Shown here in pieces: positions 8,895 through 16,060 of a DNA stretch of 64,000 nt. Numbering within the stretch: position 1 is the first letter of the stretch; each line of letters begins with the position of its first letter. Made by a program: the position numbers and the translations under genes. Below the pieces are notes generated by a model. The model was not told the DNA's origin, searched no databases, and was given only the letters and a program-made list of their open reading frames with translations. The stretch spans positions 32,771-96,770 of the forward strand of contig NZ_JAEKMI010000021.1 of the NCBI RefSeq assembly GCF_020217485.1, read 5' to 3'. Source of the stretch: Mycobacterium sp. WUMAC-067. GTDB taxonomy: Bacteria; Actinomycetota; Actinomycetes; Mycobacteriales; Mycobacteriaceae.

Positions 8895-9692
8895 TCAGGT
8901 GGTGACCAGAGTCCCGATCTTCTCACCAGCGACCGCCCGGGCGATATTGCCATTGGTCAGCAGGTTGAACACCAGGATCGGCATGCCATTGTCCATGCAC
9001 AGGCTGAAGGCGGTTGCATCGGCCACTCGTAGCCCGCGGTCGATGACCTCGCGATGACTGATCGCGGTGATCAATTCGGCCTCGGGATACTGCCGCGGGT
9101 CCGCGGAGAAGACGCCGTCGACGGCCTTGGCCATCAACACCACCTCGGCGCCGATCTCCAACGCCCGCTGCGCGGCGGTGGTGTCGGTGGAGAAGTACGG
9201 CAGGCCCATGCCGGCGCCGAAGATCACCACCCGTCCCTTTTCCAGATGGCGTACCGCGCGCAAGGGCAGGTAGGGCTCGGCGACCTGGCCCATGGTGATC
9301 GCGGTCTGGACGCGGGTGACGATGCCTTCCTGCTCCAAAAAGTCTTGCAGCGCGAGGCTGTTCATGACGGTGCCCAGCATGCCCATGTAGTCCGAACGGG
9401 TGCGTTCCATGCCGCGCTGCTGCAGTTGCGCGCCCCGGAAGAAGTTGCCGCCGCCGATCACGACGGCGACTTGGACACCGCCACGGACCACCCCGGCGAT
9501 CTGCTGCGCCACCTGCGCCACGACGTCGGGATCCAAACCCACCTGGCCGCCGCCGAACATTTCGCCGCCAAGCTTGAGCAGCACTCGCGAATACCTGGCC
9601 CGGGTCAGCGGCTGGCCGGAAGCCAATCCGTTCGTCGGCTCCTGCCTTCCAGGCGCCGGGCCGGCGACGTGGGGCTCCCTGGACTCCGTCAT
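8895..9692 (-). CDS. pyrH: Uridylate kinase (UMP kinase)
   Basis: PyrH phosphorylates UMP to UDP in pyrimidine synthesis. The 265-residue amino-acid-kinase fold protein shows LLKLGGEMFGG at the start of the fold, VIGGGNFFRG, the UMP-binding RTRSDYMGMLGTVMNS and GAGMGLPYFSTDTTAAQRA. The 30-residue N-terminal tail varies in mycobacteria. The ATG at 9692 has GAGGAG upstream. It is the first gene of the pyrH-frr-cdsA-rlmN run, so its promoter should lie in 9693-10020. Confidence 0.96.
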   Translation of the reverse strand: MTESREPHVAGPAPGRQEPTNGLASGQPLTRARYSRVLLKLGGEMFGGGQVGLDPDVVAQVAQQIAGVVRGGVQVAVVIGGGNFFRGAQLQQRGMERTRSDYMGMLGTVMNSLALQDFLEQEGIVTRVQTAITMGQVAEPYLPLRAVRHLEKGRVVIFGAGMGLPYFSTDTTAAQRALEIGAEVVLMAKAVDGVFSADPRQYPEAELITAISHREVIDRGLRVADATAFSLCMDNGMPILVFNLLTNGNIARAVAGEKIGTLVTT

Positions 9693-10020
9693 CAGACTCC
9701 TCGCATGAGAGTGCCATCCCGGGCGATCTCATCCGGAACGGCATTTCACATCCTGCCTCATCGCAGCACAATGCGGCATCGGCGGGGTGCATTATGCGCA
9801 CAGTTGGCGTGCCGGAGCGATTTTCGAGTCTGCCGGTACCGGATTGGCTGGCGTCCCGCGCGGCGTTTGAGCCATGGACGGCAGGGGAACCCGCTACAAC
9901 GCGGTGACACATGCGGTCTTGAGCAAAAAGGGCCGGCTTCACCGTATGACCGGGTCGATCGCTCGCGATCGTCGTTGAGCGTGGATCGCTCACAGTACGC
10001 CAACGAGGAGGAACGGATCC
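9693..10020. other. Intergenic region between pyrH and csbD-like gene
   Basis: These 328 bases separate two divergent genes and must hold both promoters. I see no convincing gene. Near the right end, 9957-9990 carries two copies of GGATCGCTC-like sequence and a CGATCG-N4-CGATCG element before the AGGAGG of the CsbD gene. A minus-strand TTGTGC-N17-TGAAAT pair is only a weak candidate promoter for pyrH. Confidence 0.5.
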
Positions 10021-10260
10021 ATGGCGGAAGAGAACAAGTCAGGACCCGCGGAAGCGGTGAAGGGCGTCGTCGAGGACGTCAAAGGTAAGGCCAAGGAGGC
10101 CGTAGGCGCGGTGGCCGGTCGCGATGACCTCACCCGTGAGGGCCAGGCGCAGCAAGACAAAGCCGAAGCGCAGCGCGACGCGGCGAAGAAGGAAGCCGAG
10201 GCCGAAGCCGCACGCGGCGGCGCCGAGGCGGCCGAGCAACGCCAGAAGTCCAACCAGTAA
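10021..10260 (+). CDS. CsbD-family stress-response protein
   Basis: The 79-residue, highly charged protein has no hydrophobic segment. It contains the CsbD-type core AVKGVVEDVKGKAKEAVG...AGRDDLTREGQAQQDK followed by an Ala/Glu/Lys-rich helix. CsbD proteins are general stress proteins of unknown activity; mycobacterial members have also been described as microaggregate-binding proteins. An AGGAGG lies well placed before the ATG. The gene stands alone between divergent pyrH and its own terminator, so it is probably a single transcription unit. Confidence 0.88.
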   Translation: MAEENKSGPAEAVKGVVEDVKGKAKEAVGAVAGRDDLTREGQAQQDKAEAQRDAAKKEAEAEAARGGAEAAEQRQKSNQ

Positions 10261-10273
10261 ACCTGCTGGGAAA

Positions 10274-10318
10274 GATGGGTCCGGTCCGTGAAAACGGGCC
10301 GGGCCCATCGACTTTCTT
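10274..10318 (+). terminator. Rho-independent-type terminator after the CsbD gene
   Basis: A 16-bp stem (10274-10289 with 10294-10309), paired throughout with two G-U wobbles, closes on a GAAA loop and is followed by the T-rich ACTTTCTT. It begins 13 bases after the CsbD stop codon. Confidence 0.85.
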
Positions 10319-10335
10319 GGCACCAACGGCCTGAG

Positions 10336-10355
10336 TTTGCATAGCTTTGCATAAT
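10336..10355 (+). promoter_or_regulatory. Tandem 10-bp direct repeat and -10 element before the GlnR-like regulator
   Basis: Two adjacent copies of TTTGCATA(G/A)(C/T) lie at 10336-10345 and 10346-10355. The second copy forms CATAAT at 10350-10355, a good sigma-A -10 hexamer, about 100 bases before the regulator start. Ten-base direct repeats are the usual binding form for OmpR-type winged-helix proteins, so autoregulation is possible. Confidence 0.45.
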
Positions 10356-10452
10356 TTTCGGCGGAGCGGGTACACACGCCTAGCGCTGCCAGACATCTCG
10401 CGCGAGGCGCCTACGGACCGGGGGGAACGCAGGGACCTCACGAGGTTTGGAG

Positions 10453-11169
10453 ATGTCGTTGGACATGTCGATGGACATTGTGGTGCTCACCGACGAGGCC
10501 GATTTCGAATCGGCCTTACCGGATCTGGCAACGGTTGCGCTTCCGGCGCGCGCGGCGTTGACCGCCCACACCGACCGTCATTGCGCCACCGCCGACGTGG
10601 CGATCATCGACGCGCGCAGCGACGTGGCTGCGGCTCAGGCGGTTAGCCGTCGACTGGCGGCCCACAATCCCGCAACCGCGGTGGTGGCCCTGGTCGCGCC
10701 GGCGGATTGCGCCGCGGTCGACGGCGACGGCAATTTCGACGACGTGATGCTGCCCGGCACCGGCGCGGACGAGCTACGGGCGCGGTTGCGGCTGGCGGTC
10801 GGCCGCCGTCGCGGCACCGCCGACGGCACGCTGAAATTCGGCGATCTTCGCCTGCATCCGGCCAGCTTCACCGCGTCGCTGGACGGCCACGACCTCGCCC
10901 TGACACTGACCGAGTTCAAATTGCTGAATTTCCTTGTGCTGCATGCCGGTCAGGCATTCACCCGCACCCGGCTGATGCAGGAGGCGTTGGGTTATGACAG
11001 CAGCAGCCGGGCCCGTACCGTCGACGTCCACATTCGGCGACTGCGCGCCAAACTCGGAGCCCGGCACGAATCCATGGTCGACACCGTCCGCGGGGTCGGT
11101 TACCGAGCGGCGACGCCCCCGCAACCGGAGTGGATCGTCGGCGATCCAGCGCTGACGCCCCCGCGCTGA
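10453..11169 (+). CDS. OmpR-family winged-helix regulator, GlnR-like (Rv2884 type)
   Basis: The 238-residue protein has an atypical receiver-like domain (residues about 1-110, with ADVAIIDARSDVAAAQ in place of the usual phosphoacceptor region). The DNA-binding winged helix follows at about 125-225 (LTLTEFKLLNFLVLHAGQAF, then VDVHIRRLRAKLGARHESM and VDTVRGVGYR). The VDARND-type segment is the pattern of GlnR, the nitrogen regulator, so I read it as a GlnR paralogue. No kinase gene is adjacent. ATG at 10453 (MSLDMSMD) is preferred over TTG at 10447. In M. tuberculosis its homologue is followed by an insertion sequence; here accessory genes follow. Confidence 0.88.
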   Translation: MSLDMSMDIVVLTDEADFESALPDLATVALPARAALTAHTDRHCATADVAIIDARSDVAAAQAVSRRLAAHNPATAVVALVAPADCAAVDGDGNFDDVMLPGTGADELRARLRLAVGRRRGTADGTLKFGDLRLHPASFTASLDGHDLALTLTEFKLLNFLVLHAGQAFTRTRLMQEALGYDSSSRARTVDVHIRRLRAKLGARHESMVDTVRGVGYRAATPPQPEWIVGDPALTPPR

Positions 11170-11200
11170 TACCCGCGGCCGCAACAGCTTTCGCGGTACG

Positions 11201-12139
11201 TCACCCGAAGAACGGGAAGGCGCGCTTGCGCGCGAGCGCATCCATGCCTTCCTGGATGGAATCCTGCACCTCGTGGTATTTGCGGTCGATGTATTCCTCG
11301 TCGTCCACCCGCGCGGGATCGTGGTCGAGTTCCACCGCGGGCATGAAGCGCGTCCTGATCTTGGCCGGTAGCGGCAGCTGGGGAAGCGCCGCCGGCGCGA
11401 TCCCCCACGGCAACGAGATCGCGAGGGGGAATACCTTGAGCCGCAGTAAACGGTCCAGTTGCAAGGCTTTTGACAGCCGGTCGCCGCGGATCAGCACGGG
11501 CATCGCATCGGCCCCGCCGACGGTCGCGATGGGCACGATCGGCACCCCGGCCCGGATCGCCATCTTGACGAAGCCCGTCCGGCCCGCGAGGTTGGCGCGA
11601 TCGCGCTCGGTCCACGGGCGCAGCGAATCCACTTCCCCACCGGGCCACAGCGCGACGTCACGCCCTTCGGCCAAGGCGGTGGCGATGGCGTCCGGCGCGG
11701 CTGGGAGGACCCCCATCGATCGGAAGTAGCGCCCGAACAACGGGATTGCCATCAACGCGTCATGGGCGGTGCCATGCAGTGTGCGGTCCTGGCCGAACCG
11801 TCGCCACCATTGCAGACCGACCGTCCAGGCGTCCCACACGAACGGGGCCCCGGAGTGGATCCCGACCAGCAGCGCCGGCGGTGATTCCGGAATGTTCTCC
11901 CACCCGTCGATCTCCATCCGAAACCAGTAGTCCACCAGCACATTCCACAGATATTTCTGTCGCTGCAGGGTGGCCTCGTCCTGGCCGGAGAGATCCCAGC
12001 GGCCGGCGCGCTCGGCAACCCAGCCGCTGAGCCCCCCGTTGTGTTCGCTGCGCCGCTCTTCCATCGCCGCGCGCGTTTGCTCGGCGTTGCGTTGCGCTTG
12101 TTTGCGCACGCTCGCCGGTCTGTGGTCCGGGTTACTCAT
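11201..12139 (-). CDS. Lysophospholipid acyltransferase-family protein (MGAT-like)
   Basis: The 312-residue protein has a charged N-terminus rich in Arg/Gln/Glu. The acyltransferase core follows: LLVGIHSGAPFVWDAW carries the catalytic His and a following Asp, and a second block, VALWPGGEVDSLRPW, corresponds to the glycerophosphate-binding PGG-E-R motif of the monoacylglycerol-acyltransferase-like branch. GVPIVPIATVGGAD is the next conserved block. It probably transfers a fatty acyl group to a glycerolipid; the acceptor is not known. It is convergent with the GlnR-like regulator (31 bases apart). It is not part of the M. tuberculosis order at this site. Confidence 0.8.
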   Translation of the reverse strand: MSNPDHRPASVRKQAQRNAEQTRAAMEERRSEHNGGLSGWVAERAGRWDLSGQDEATLQRQKYLWNVLVDYWFRMEIDGWENIPESPPALLVGIHSGAPFVWDAWTVGLQWWRRFGQDRTLHGTAHDALMAIPLFGRYFRSMGVLPAAPDAIATALAEGRDVALWPGGEVDSLRPWTERDRANLAGRTGFVKMAIRAGVPIVPIATVGGADAMPVLIRGDRLSKALQLDRLLRLKVFPLAISLPWGIAPAALPQLPLPAKIRTRFMPAVELDHDPARVDDEEYIDRKYHEVQDSIQEGMDALARKRAFPFFG

Positions 12140-12183
12140 GGATGCCGGATACCCGGTTCGGGCGCGCGCGATTCCCCCAGCCG

Positions 12184-12221
12184 AAAAACTTCCCGCACCG
12201 TTTCGGGCGCGGGGAGTTTTT
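12184..12221 (-). terminator. Terminator after the MPT63-like gene
   Basis: A 13-bp stem (12184-12196 with 12209-12221) begins with A5 and ends with T5, with a smaller CCG/CGG stem inside the loop. It lies between the 3' end of the MPT63-like gene and the start of the acyltransferase gene on the same strand, so it should end MPT63-like transcription. The symmetric A/T runs would also work in the other direction. Confidence 0.75.
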
Positions 12222-12238
12222 ACGGCCGGATCAGGCGA

Positions 12239-12823
12239 TCAGGCGCTGGGCGCCGGCGCCGGGGCCGGCGGCGCACCGGGTGCCGGGCTGTTCGGCGCGC
12301 CGGGCGCCGGGCTGTTGATCGTCCCGGACGCCGAGCCGCCCTCCATGTTCGACGTCCAGATCAGAACGTCTTGCATTCCGTCGTTGTAGACGACGCCGTT
12401 GGGGGGTGCGCCGGTCACGTCGAAATACAGCGTGCCGGTGGACTCACTGCCCTGCGGGATCGGCGCGGGGCTGAGCCCGTTCGGCGTCCCGACCTTGTCG
12501 ATCACCCGGTAGTTCTGCCCATTGGGTCCGCGGGCGATGAAGTCGTTGACCATCGGGGTCACCAGGCCGGCCTCCGACCGGGCACTGATGTCCGCCTGGT
12601 AGAGCGTGCCTTTGGGCGCGTAGCCCGGGATGGTGACATTGCTCGGCTGCAGGTTGCTCACGGTGTAATTGGTGATCAGGGCGCCGTCCACGAGCTGTTC
12701 GCTGGTGCCGAATCCCTGAATATTGGGCGGCGGCGAAGCCAGAGCCGGCGCCGCGGCGAAAACGCCCGCGGCCGCAATCCCGGCGGCGGCAAGTGTCTTA
12801 ATGGCCGTCTTGGTGACCTTCAT
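12239..12823 (-). CDS. Secreted MPT63-family (DUF1942) protein
   Basis: The 194-residue protein has a clear signal peptide (MKVTKTAIKTLAAAG... cut after about residue 29, ALA-SPP). The MPT63-like immunoglobulin-fold domain follows (YTVSNLQPSN, GTLYQADISARSEAG, FIARGPNGQNYR, STGTLYFDVTG, GVVYNDGMQDVLIW). Only this family's abundance in culture filtrate and antigenicity are known, not its function. The C-terminal 25 residues are a Pro/Ala/Gly tail with two SPAPGAPN-type repeats, encoded by a 24-bp tandem repeat, which plain MPT63 lacks. An AAAGGA ribosome site precedes the ATG. It has its own terminator. Confidence 0.88.
   Translation of the reverse strand: MKVTKTAIKTLAAAGIAAAGVFAAAPALASPPPNIQGFGTSEQLVDGALITNYTVSNLQPSNVTIPGYAPKGTLYQADISARSEAGLVTPMVNDFIARGPNGQNYRVIDKVGTPNGLSPAPIPQGSESTGTLYFDVTGAPPNGVVYNDGMQDVLIWTSNMEGGSASGTINSPAPGAPNSPAPGAPPAPAPAPSA
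12271..12318. repeat. Two-copy 24-bp repeat inside the MPT63-like gene
   Basis: Copies at 12271-12294 and 12295-12318 differ at only a few positions and encode the repeated SPAPGAP(N) segment of the secreted protein's tail. Copy number may vary between strains. Confidence 0.7.
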
Positions 12824-13126
12824 TCTTCATTCCTTTCGTCGCACACAATCGCCCCCCGTCAAGGGCATGCAGATATACGCAGCGAAATAGCCATCCGGCT
12901 ACGGCTTTAAACATGTGTATTCCGCCGCATGCCAATACCCGGTCAGTTAGCTGCCGAAATAGGTTGTTTTCGCGGACAACACCTTTGGCAACAGGCATAA
13001 CACCTGCATCATCCCTAACAGCGCTGCCCGCCGATTAGGCCTTGCGCCGCCGGGTAGTCGATGCGCTAAGGCGTTCCCGGCGCAGCGGGCAACGCTGGCC
13101 GAGATATCCGCGAAGGGGGCGATGAG
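12824..13126. other. Intergenic region upstream of the MPT63-like gene and the 58-aa gene
   Basis: About 300 bases, noticeably richer in A+T than the surroundings (for example around 12906-12925 and 12950-13015). It lies between divergent genes and should carry both promoters. A weak inverted repeat GTTGT-N8-ACAAC is at 12963-12980. I see no gene here. Confidence 0.5.
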
Positions 13127-13303
13127 GTGCAACGTGGTAACTCCAAGCACAGCTCACGGGAAGACGACGAACTCAAGCACGAATTGGAAGGCACGGTTCG
13201 CGGCAATCGTTCCAGCCGCAGCGAGGAGTGGCGGGACCCGGAGCCGCCGGCCGACGACGATCCGGACGTCCCGACCGCCGGCCCGACCCGCCGCGAATCG
13301 TAA
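13127..13303 (+). CDS. Short acidic protein of the MQRGSSKH...-type actinobacterial family
   Basis: A GTG at 13127, with GGGGG six bases upstream, opens a 58-codon frame starting VQRGNSKHSSREDDEL and then KHELEGTVRGNRSSRSEEWR, ending in an Asp/Pro-rich tail. This beginning and the SRAEEWR-type block are the hallmark of a widespread actinobacterial protein whose longer members carry a C-terminal DUF2795 domain. Here the protein ends after the linker, so only the N-terminal part exists. Function unknown. It is followed 88 bases later by the dehydrogenase gene on the same strand and may be cotranscribed. Confidence 0.72.
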   Translation: MQRGNSKHSSREDDELKHELEGTVRGNRSSRSEEWRDPEPPADDDPDVPTAGPTRRES

Positions 13304-13391
13304 AAGCGGAATCCGTCACGGCGCGGGCGCGCGTTTGCCCGCCGGCTTCTGAATGGCAAGGCGAACTTTCGAGCGAGGCAAAGGAAATCAC

Positions 13392-14231
13392 ATGGGTTTT
13401 ACCCCGCAACAACAATCCGTCCCGGGCGTGCAGTCCCAGATGGATCCAATTCCCGATTGTGGTGAAAACACTTACCAGGGCTCGGGAAAACTCCTCGGCA
13501 AAAAGGCGATCATCACCGGCGGCGACAGCGGCATCGGGCGCGCCGTCGCCATCGCCTTCGCGCGGGAGGGCGCCGACGTGCTGATCGCGTACCTCAACGA
13601 GGACGACGACGCGCGCGACGTGGCCCGCTACGTCACCAACGCCGGACGCAAATGCGTGCTGGTGCCCGGTGACCTCTCCGATGCCGCCCACTGCCGCGCC
13701 GTCGTGGACCGGGCGGTGCAGGAATTGGGCGGCGTCGACATCCTGGTCAACAACGCCGCGTATCAGATGATGCGCAAAAGCCTCGACGAGATCAGCGACG
13801 AGGAGTGGGATTACACCTTCCGGCTCAACGTGGGCGCGTATTTCTACCTCGCCAAGGCGGCCCTGCCGTACATGAACGCCGGCTCGTCGATCATCGGCAG
13901 CTCATCGGTCAACTCCGATAGCCCCAATCCGACCCTGGCGCCCTACGCGGCGACCAAGGCGGCGATCGCCAATTTCTCCGCCAGCCTGGCGCAGTTGTTG
14001 GGCGAGAAGGGAATTCGCGTCAACAGCGTGGCTCCCGGCCCGATCTGGACACCGCTGATCCCGGCCACCATGCCACCGGACAGCGTGGAGTCCTTCGGCG
14101 ACAACGTGCCCCTCGGGCGAGCCGGCCAGCCCGCCGAACTCGCGCCGATCTACGTGCTGCTGGCCTCCGATGACGCGAGCTACATCTCGGGGGCGCGGGT
14201 GGCCGTCACGGGCGGTCGACCGATTTTGTAG
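13392..14231 (+). CDS. Short-chain dehydrogenase/reductase (YhdF/YghA type)
   Basis: The 279-residue protein has a 40-residue N-terminal extension (QQQSVPGVQSQMDPIPDCGE) that is typical of the general-stress YhdF/YghA branch. The NAD(P) site is TGGDSGIGRAVA, followed by NNAAYQ. The active site is Ser in GSSSVN and Y-x-x-x-K in YAATKAA. The substrate is unknown; this branch is often stress-induced in bacteria. The ATG at 13392 has AAGGAA seven bases before it; 13 more codons are open upstream but lack such a site. It follows the 58-aa gene. Confidence 0.88.
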   Translation: MGFTPQQQSVPGVQSQMDPIPDCGENTYQGSGKLLGKKAIITGGDSGIGRAVAIAFAREGADVLIAYLNEDDDARDVARYVTNAGRKCVLVPGDLSDAAHCRAVVDRAVQELGGVDILVNNAAYQMMRKSLDEISDEEWDYTFRLNVGAYFYLAKAALPYMNAGSSIIGSSSVNSDSPNPTLAPYAATKAAIANFSASLAQLLGEKGIRVNSVAPGPIWTPLIPATMPPDSVESFGDNVPLGRAGQPAELAPIYVLLASDDASYISGARVAVTGGRPIL

Positions 14232-14310
14232 GCGGCGATCCTCGCGCGTCATCGGGCAGGTGTAACGGGGCGCTCACCGGGGTACAGCCCGGACGGGCGA
14301 ACGGGAAAGG

Positions 14311-15384
14311 ATGGCACCGATCGTGGCCATCGGAAACGGTCAGCGGCGAAAGCTGCGACGGCGGTGGTCGGTCGCCGCGGCCGCCGGAATCATGGCGGTG
14401 GCAGGATGTTCGGCGCCCGGATCGTCGCTGGAAAGCGCGCCGGCGGTCAGTATGGCGGCCGTCGGCGCCGCCATGCATGACCCGGTGTGGTCGTATCACG
14501 ACAACGACCTGCTGGGCCTGACCGATGATCACCGCCTGGCCGCGGTCACCTACGCCGGCCCGGGCACCGCCCACACCCGGCTGTCGGCCCCGATGGGGTC
14601 TGGGCGCAACCTGCAGATCAGCCAGAAGGACGACCGCCACGTCTTCGTGCCGCAGCCGGAGCGCGGCAAGGTCGCCGTCGTCGACATCGCGACCCTGCAA
14701 CCGGTCGCCGAATTCGACGCCGGCCCCGCACCGTCCTACCTCGCCGAAGACGCCGGCATGCGGGTGCTGCTGGCGCTGGCCGCGGACGGCTCGTCGGTGA
14801 CGCCGGTGGACCAGTACGGCTTCCGCAAGCTCCCGACGGCGACCTACACCGGCGAGGCCGCCGACACCATCGACGGGTCCAACCGCGGGCGGGAAATCGA
14901 GTACCACCTCTACGGAGCTTCGGGGATCCGCTATTACAAGGGGCCCACGTCGCCACCCGAAAAGCGCGGCTCGCTGCCGATGGCCGTCGCCGTGTGGGCC
15001 GGCGACGGCACTCAGGTCACGCGCAGCTATGTGGCCGGCCGCGACGACAAGGTGCTGTACGCGGTCGACTCGCGTCGCGGCGGAGACGGGCTCGAAGTCC
15101 TTGCCCGAACCGAGCTCTCGTCGCCGATTCGCTATGTGGGCACCGACGACACCCGCATCTACGCGGCCACCGACCGCGACGTGGCGGTGCTGGAAACGGC
15201 GAGCTTCACCGGCTTTCCGAACGGGACCATCCGGGTGATCCGCACGATCGACTACCGGGCGGGGCTGCCGTCGGGCCCGATCGCCTCGGCGCCGCTGTCC
15301 GGGATGGCGATCGGTCCCAAGCGGGTGTATCTGACCCTGCGCGGCCAGCCCTACGTGATCAGCGTGGCGAAGCCACGCCTGTGA
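14311..15384 (+). CDS. Putative lipoprotein with beta-propeller-like repeats
   Basis: The 357-residue product begins with a basic region and a hydrophobic stretch ending in a lipobox (AVAGC, Cys at about residue 33), so it is probably anchored outside the membrane. The rest has repeats such as KVAVVDIATLQPVAEFDAG, KVLYAVDSRRGGDGLEVLAR and RVYLTLRGQPYVISVAK, which look like blades of a YVTN/YncE-type propeller. No function can be assigned. The start could also be the GTG at 14323, as the AAAGG lies right against the ATG at 14311. The next small gene follows after 11 bases, suggesting an operon. Confidence 0.75.
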   Translation: MAPIVAIGNGQRRKLRRRWSVAAAAGIMAVAGCSAPGSSLESAPAVSMAAVGAAMHDPVWSYHDNDLLGLTDDHRLAAVTYAGPGTAHTRLSAPMGSGRNLQISQKDDRHVFVPQPERGKVAVVDIATLQPVAEFDAGPAPSYLAEDAGMRVLLALAADGSSVTPVDQYGFRKLPTATYTGEAADTIDGSNRGREIEYHLYGASGIRYYKGPTSPPEKRGSLPMAVAVWAGDGTQVTRSYVAGRDDKVLYAVDSRRGGDGLEVLARTELSSPIRYVGTDDTRIYAATDRDVAVLETASFTGFPNGTIRVIRTIDYRAGLPSGPIASAPLSGMAIGPKRVYLTLRGQPYVISVAKPRL

Positions 15385-15395
15385 GGGGAGGGCCG

Positions 15396-15728
15396 ATGAG
15401 CACCACAGCGCACAAACCCGAGCCGGTGGGTGTCGATGACGATCTCGAGCTGCTCACCGAGCAAGTCGCGGCGCTCAGAGAGCTCGCGCGGCTCGACGAC
15501 GTTCCCGAAGGGCAGGCCTACGACTTCGGAATCCGTTGGGGGGCAGCGCTCGCCGGGAGGTTCCGGCGGTTGGTGCACTACAGCTGCCTGGGCGTGCTCG
15601 ACGACGCCGACGAACGACGGTTCCAATCCCTGTGCGACGACCTGCGTTCGGTGTCGGATTCGATCGAGAGATTCGATCTCGCCCGGCCCCGCTTCACCGA
15701 TACCCCGAGCCACCCCAGGTTGCGCTAG
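15396..15728 (+). CDS. Hypothetical protein, 110 aa
   Basis: The ATG at 15396 has GAGGGGAGGG just upstream. The protein is soluble, mostly helical in appearance (LLTEQVAALRELARL, DERRFQSLCDDLRSVSDSIERFDLARP), acidic at the N-terminus and with two cysteines. I do not recognise a family. It lies 11 bases after the propeller-like lipoprotein gene, and its last 35 bases overlap the 3' end of the opposite-strand zinc-ribbon gene. Confidence 0.65.
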   Translation: MSTTAHKPEPVGVDDDLELLTEQVAALRELARLDDVPEGQAYDFGIRWGAALAGRFRRLVHYSCLGVLDDADERRFQSLCDDLRSVSDSIERFDLARPRFTDTPSHPRLR

Positions 15729-16059
15729 CTTGTCTCGCCCTGGCGCGGCTCGCGATGTCCTCGATATCGGAGATCTCTCGGTAGTCGGAGAGAAACTCGT
15801 TGGCCGGCAACACGATTCCGGTGCGCGGCGCGGGACATTCGGCGTTGCGGCAGGTCAACGCCACCATGAAGGAGTCGTCATCCTCGTCGAGGAACAGAAA
15901 CCCAAGGTACAGCGCGCGCCCGACGGCGAAATCCTTCGCGCCGCACCCGGCACAGTGCCCACCCTTGACGGCCACCAGCTCTGAAACCCGTTCGCGCTCA
16001 ACACTTTGCAGGTCGATCAGCTCGGGCCGCACGCCGTCGGTGCGGGTCATGTCGGTCAT
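15694..16059 (-). CDS. Small protein with a four-cysteine zinc-ribbon-like motif
   Basis: The 121-residue product has CAGCG at about residues 36-40 and CRNAEC about 35 residues later, a C-x2-C...C-x4-C arrangement that fits a zinc ribbon or cluster site. The rest is acidic (FLDEDDDSF, YREISDIEDI). Its ATG lies one base after the stop codon of the cytochrome b-molybdopterin fusion gene, so the two are probably translated together; it may be an assembly or redox partner, which is inference. The 3' end overlaps the opposite gene by 35 bases. Confidence 0.7.
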   Translation of the reverse strand: MTDMTRTDGVRPELIDLQSVERERVSELVAVKGGHCAGCGAKDFAVGRALYLGFLFLDEDDDSFMVALTCRNAECPAPRTGIVLPANEFLSDYREISDIEDIASRARARQASATWGGSGYR

Positions 16060-16060
16060 A

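Noticed and set aside
12798..12998. 66-codon minus-strand frame upstream of the MPT63-like gene
   Set aside because: Lies in the AT-richer promoter region and overlaps the signal-peptide start; no ribosome site.
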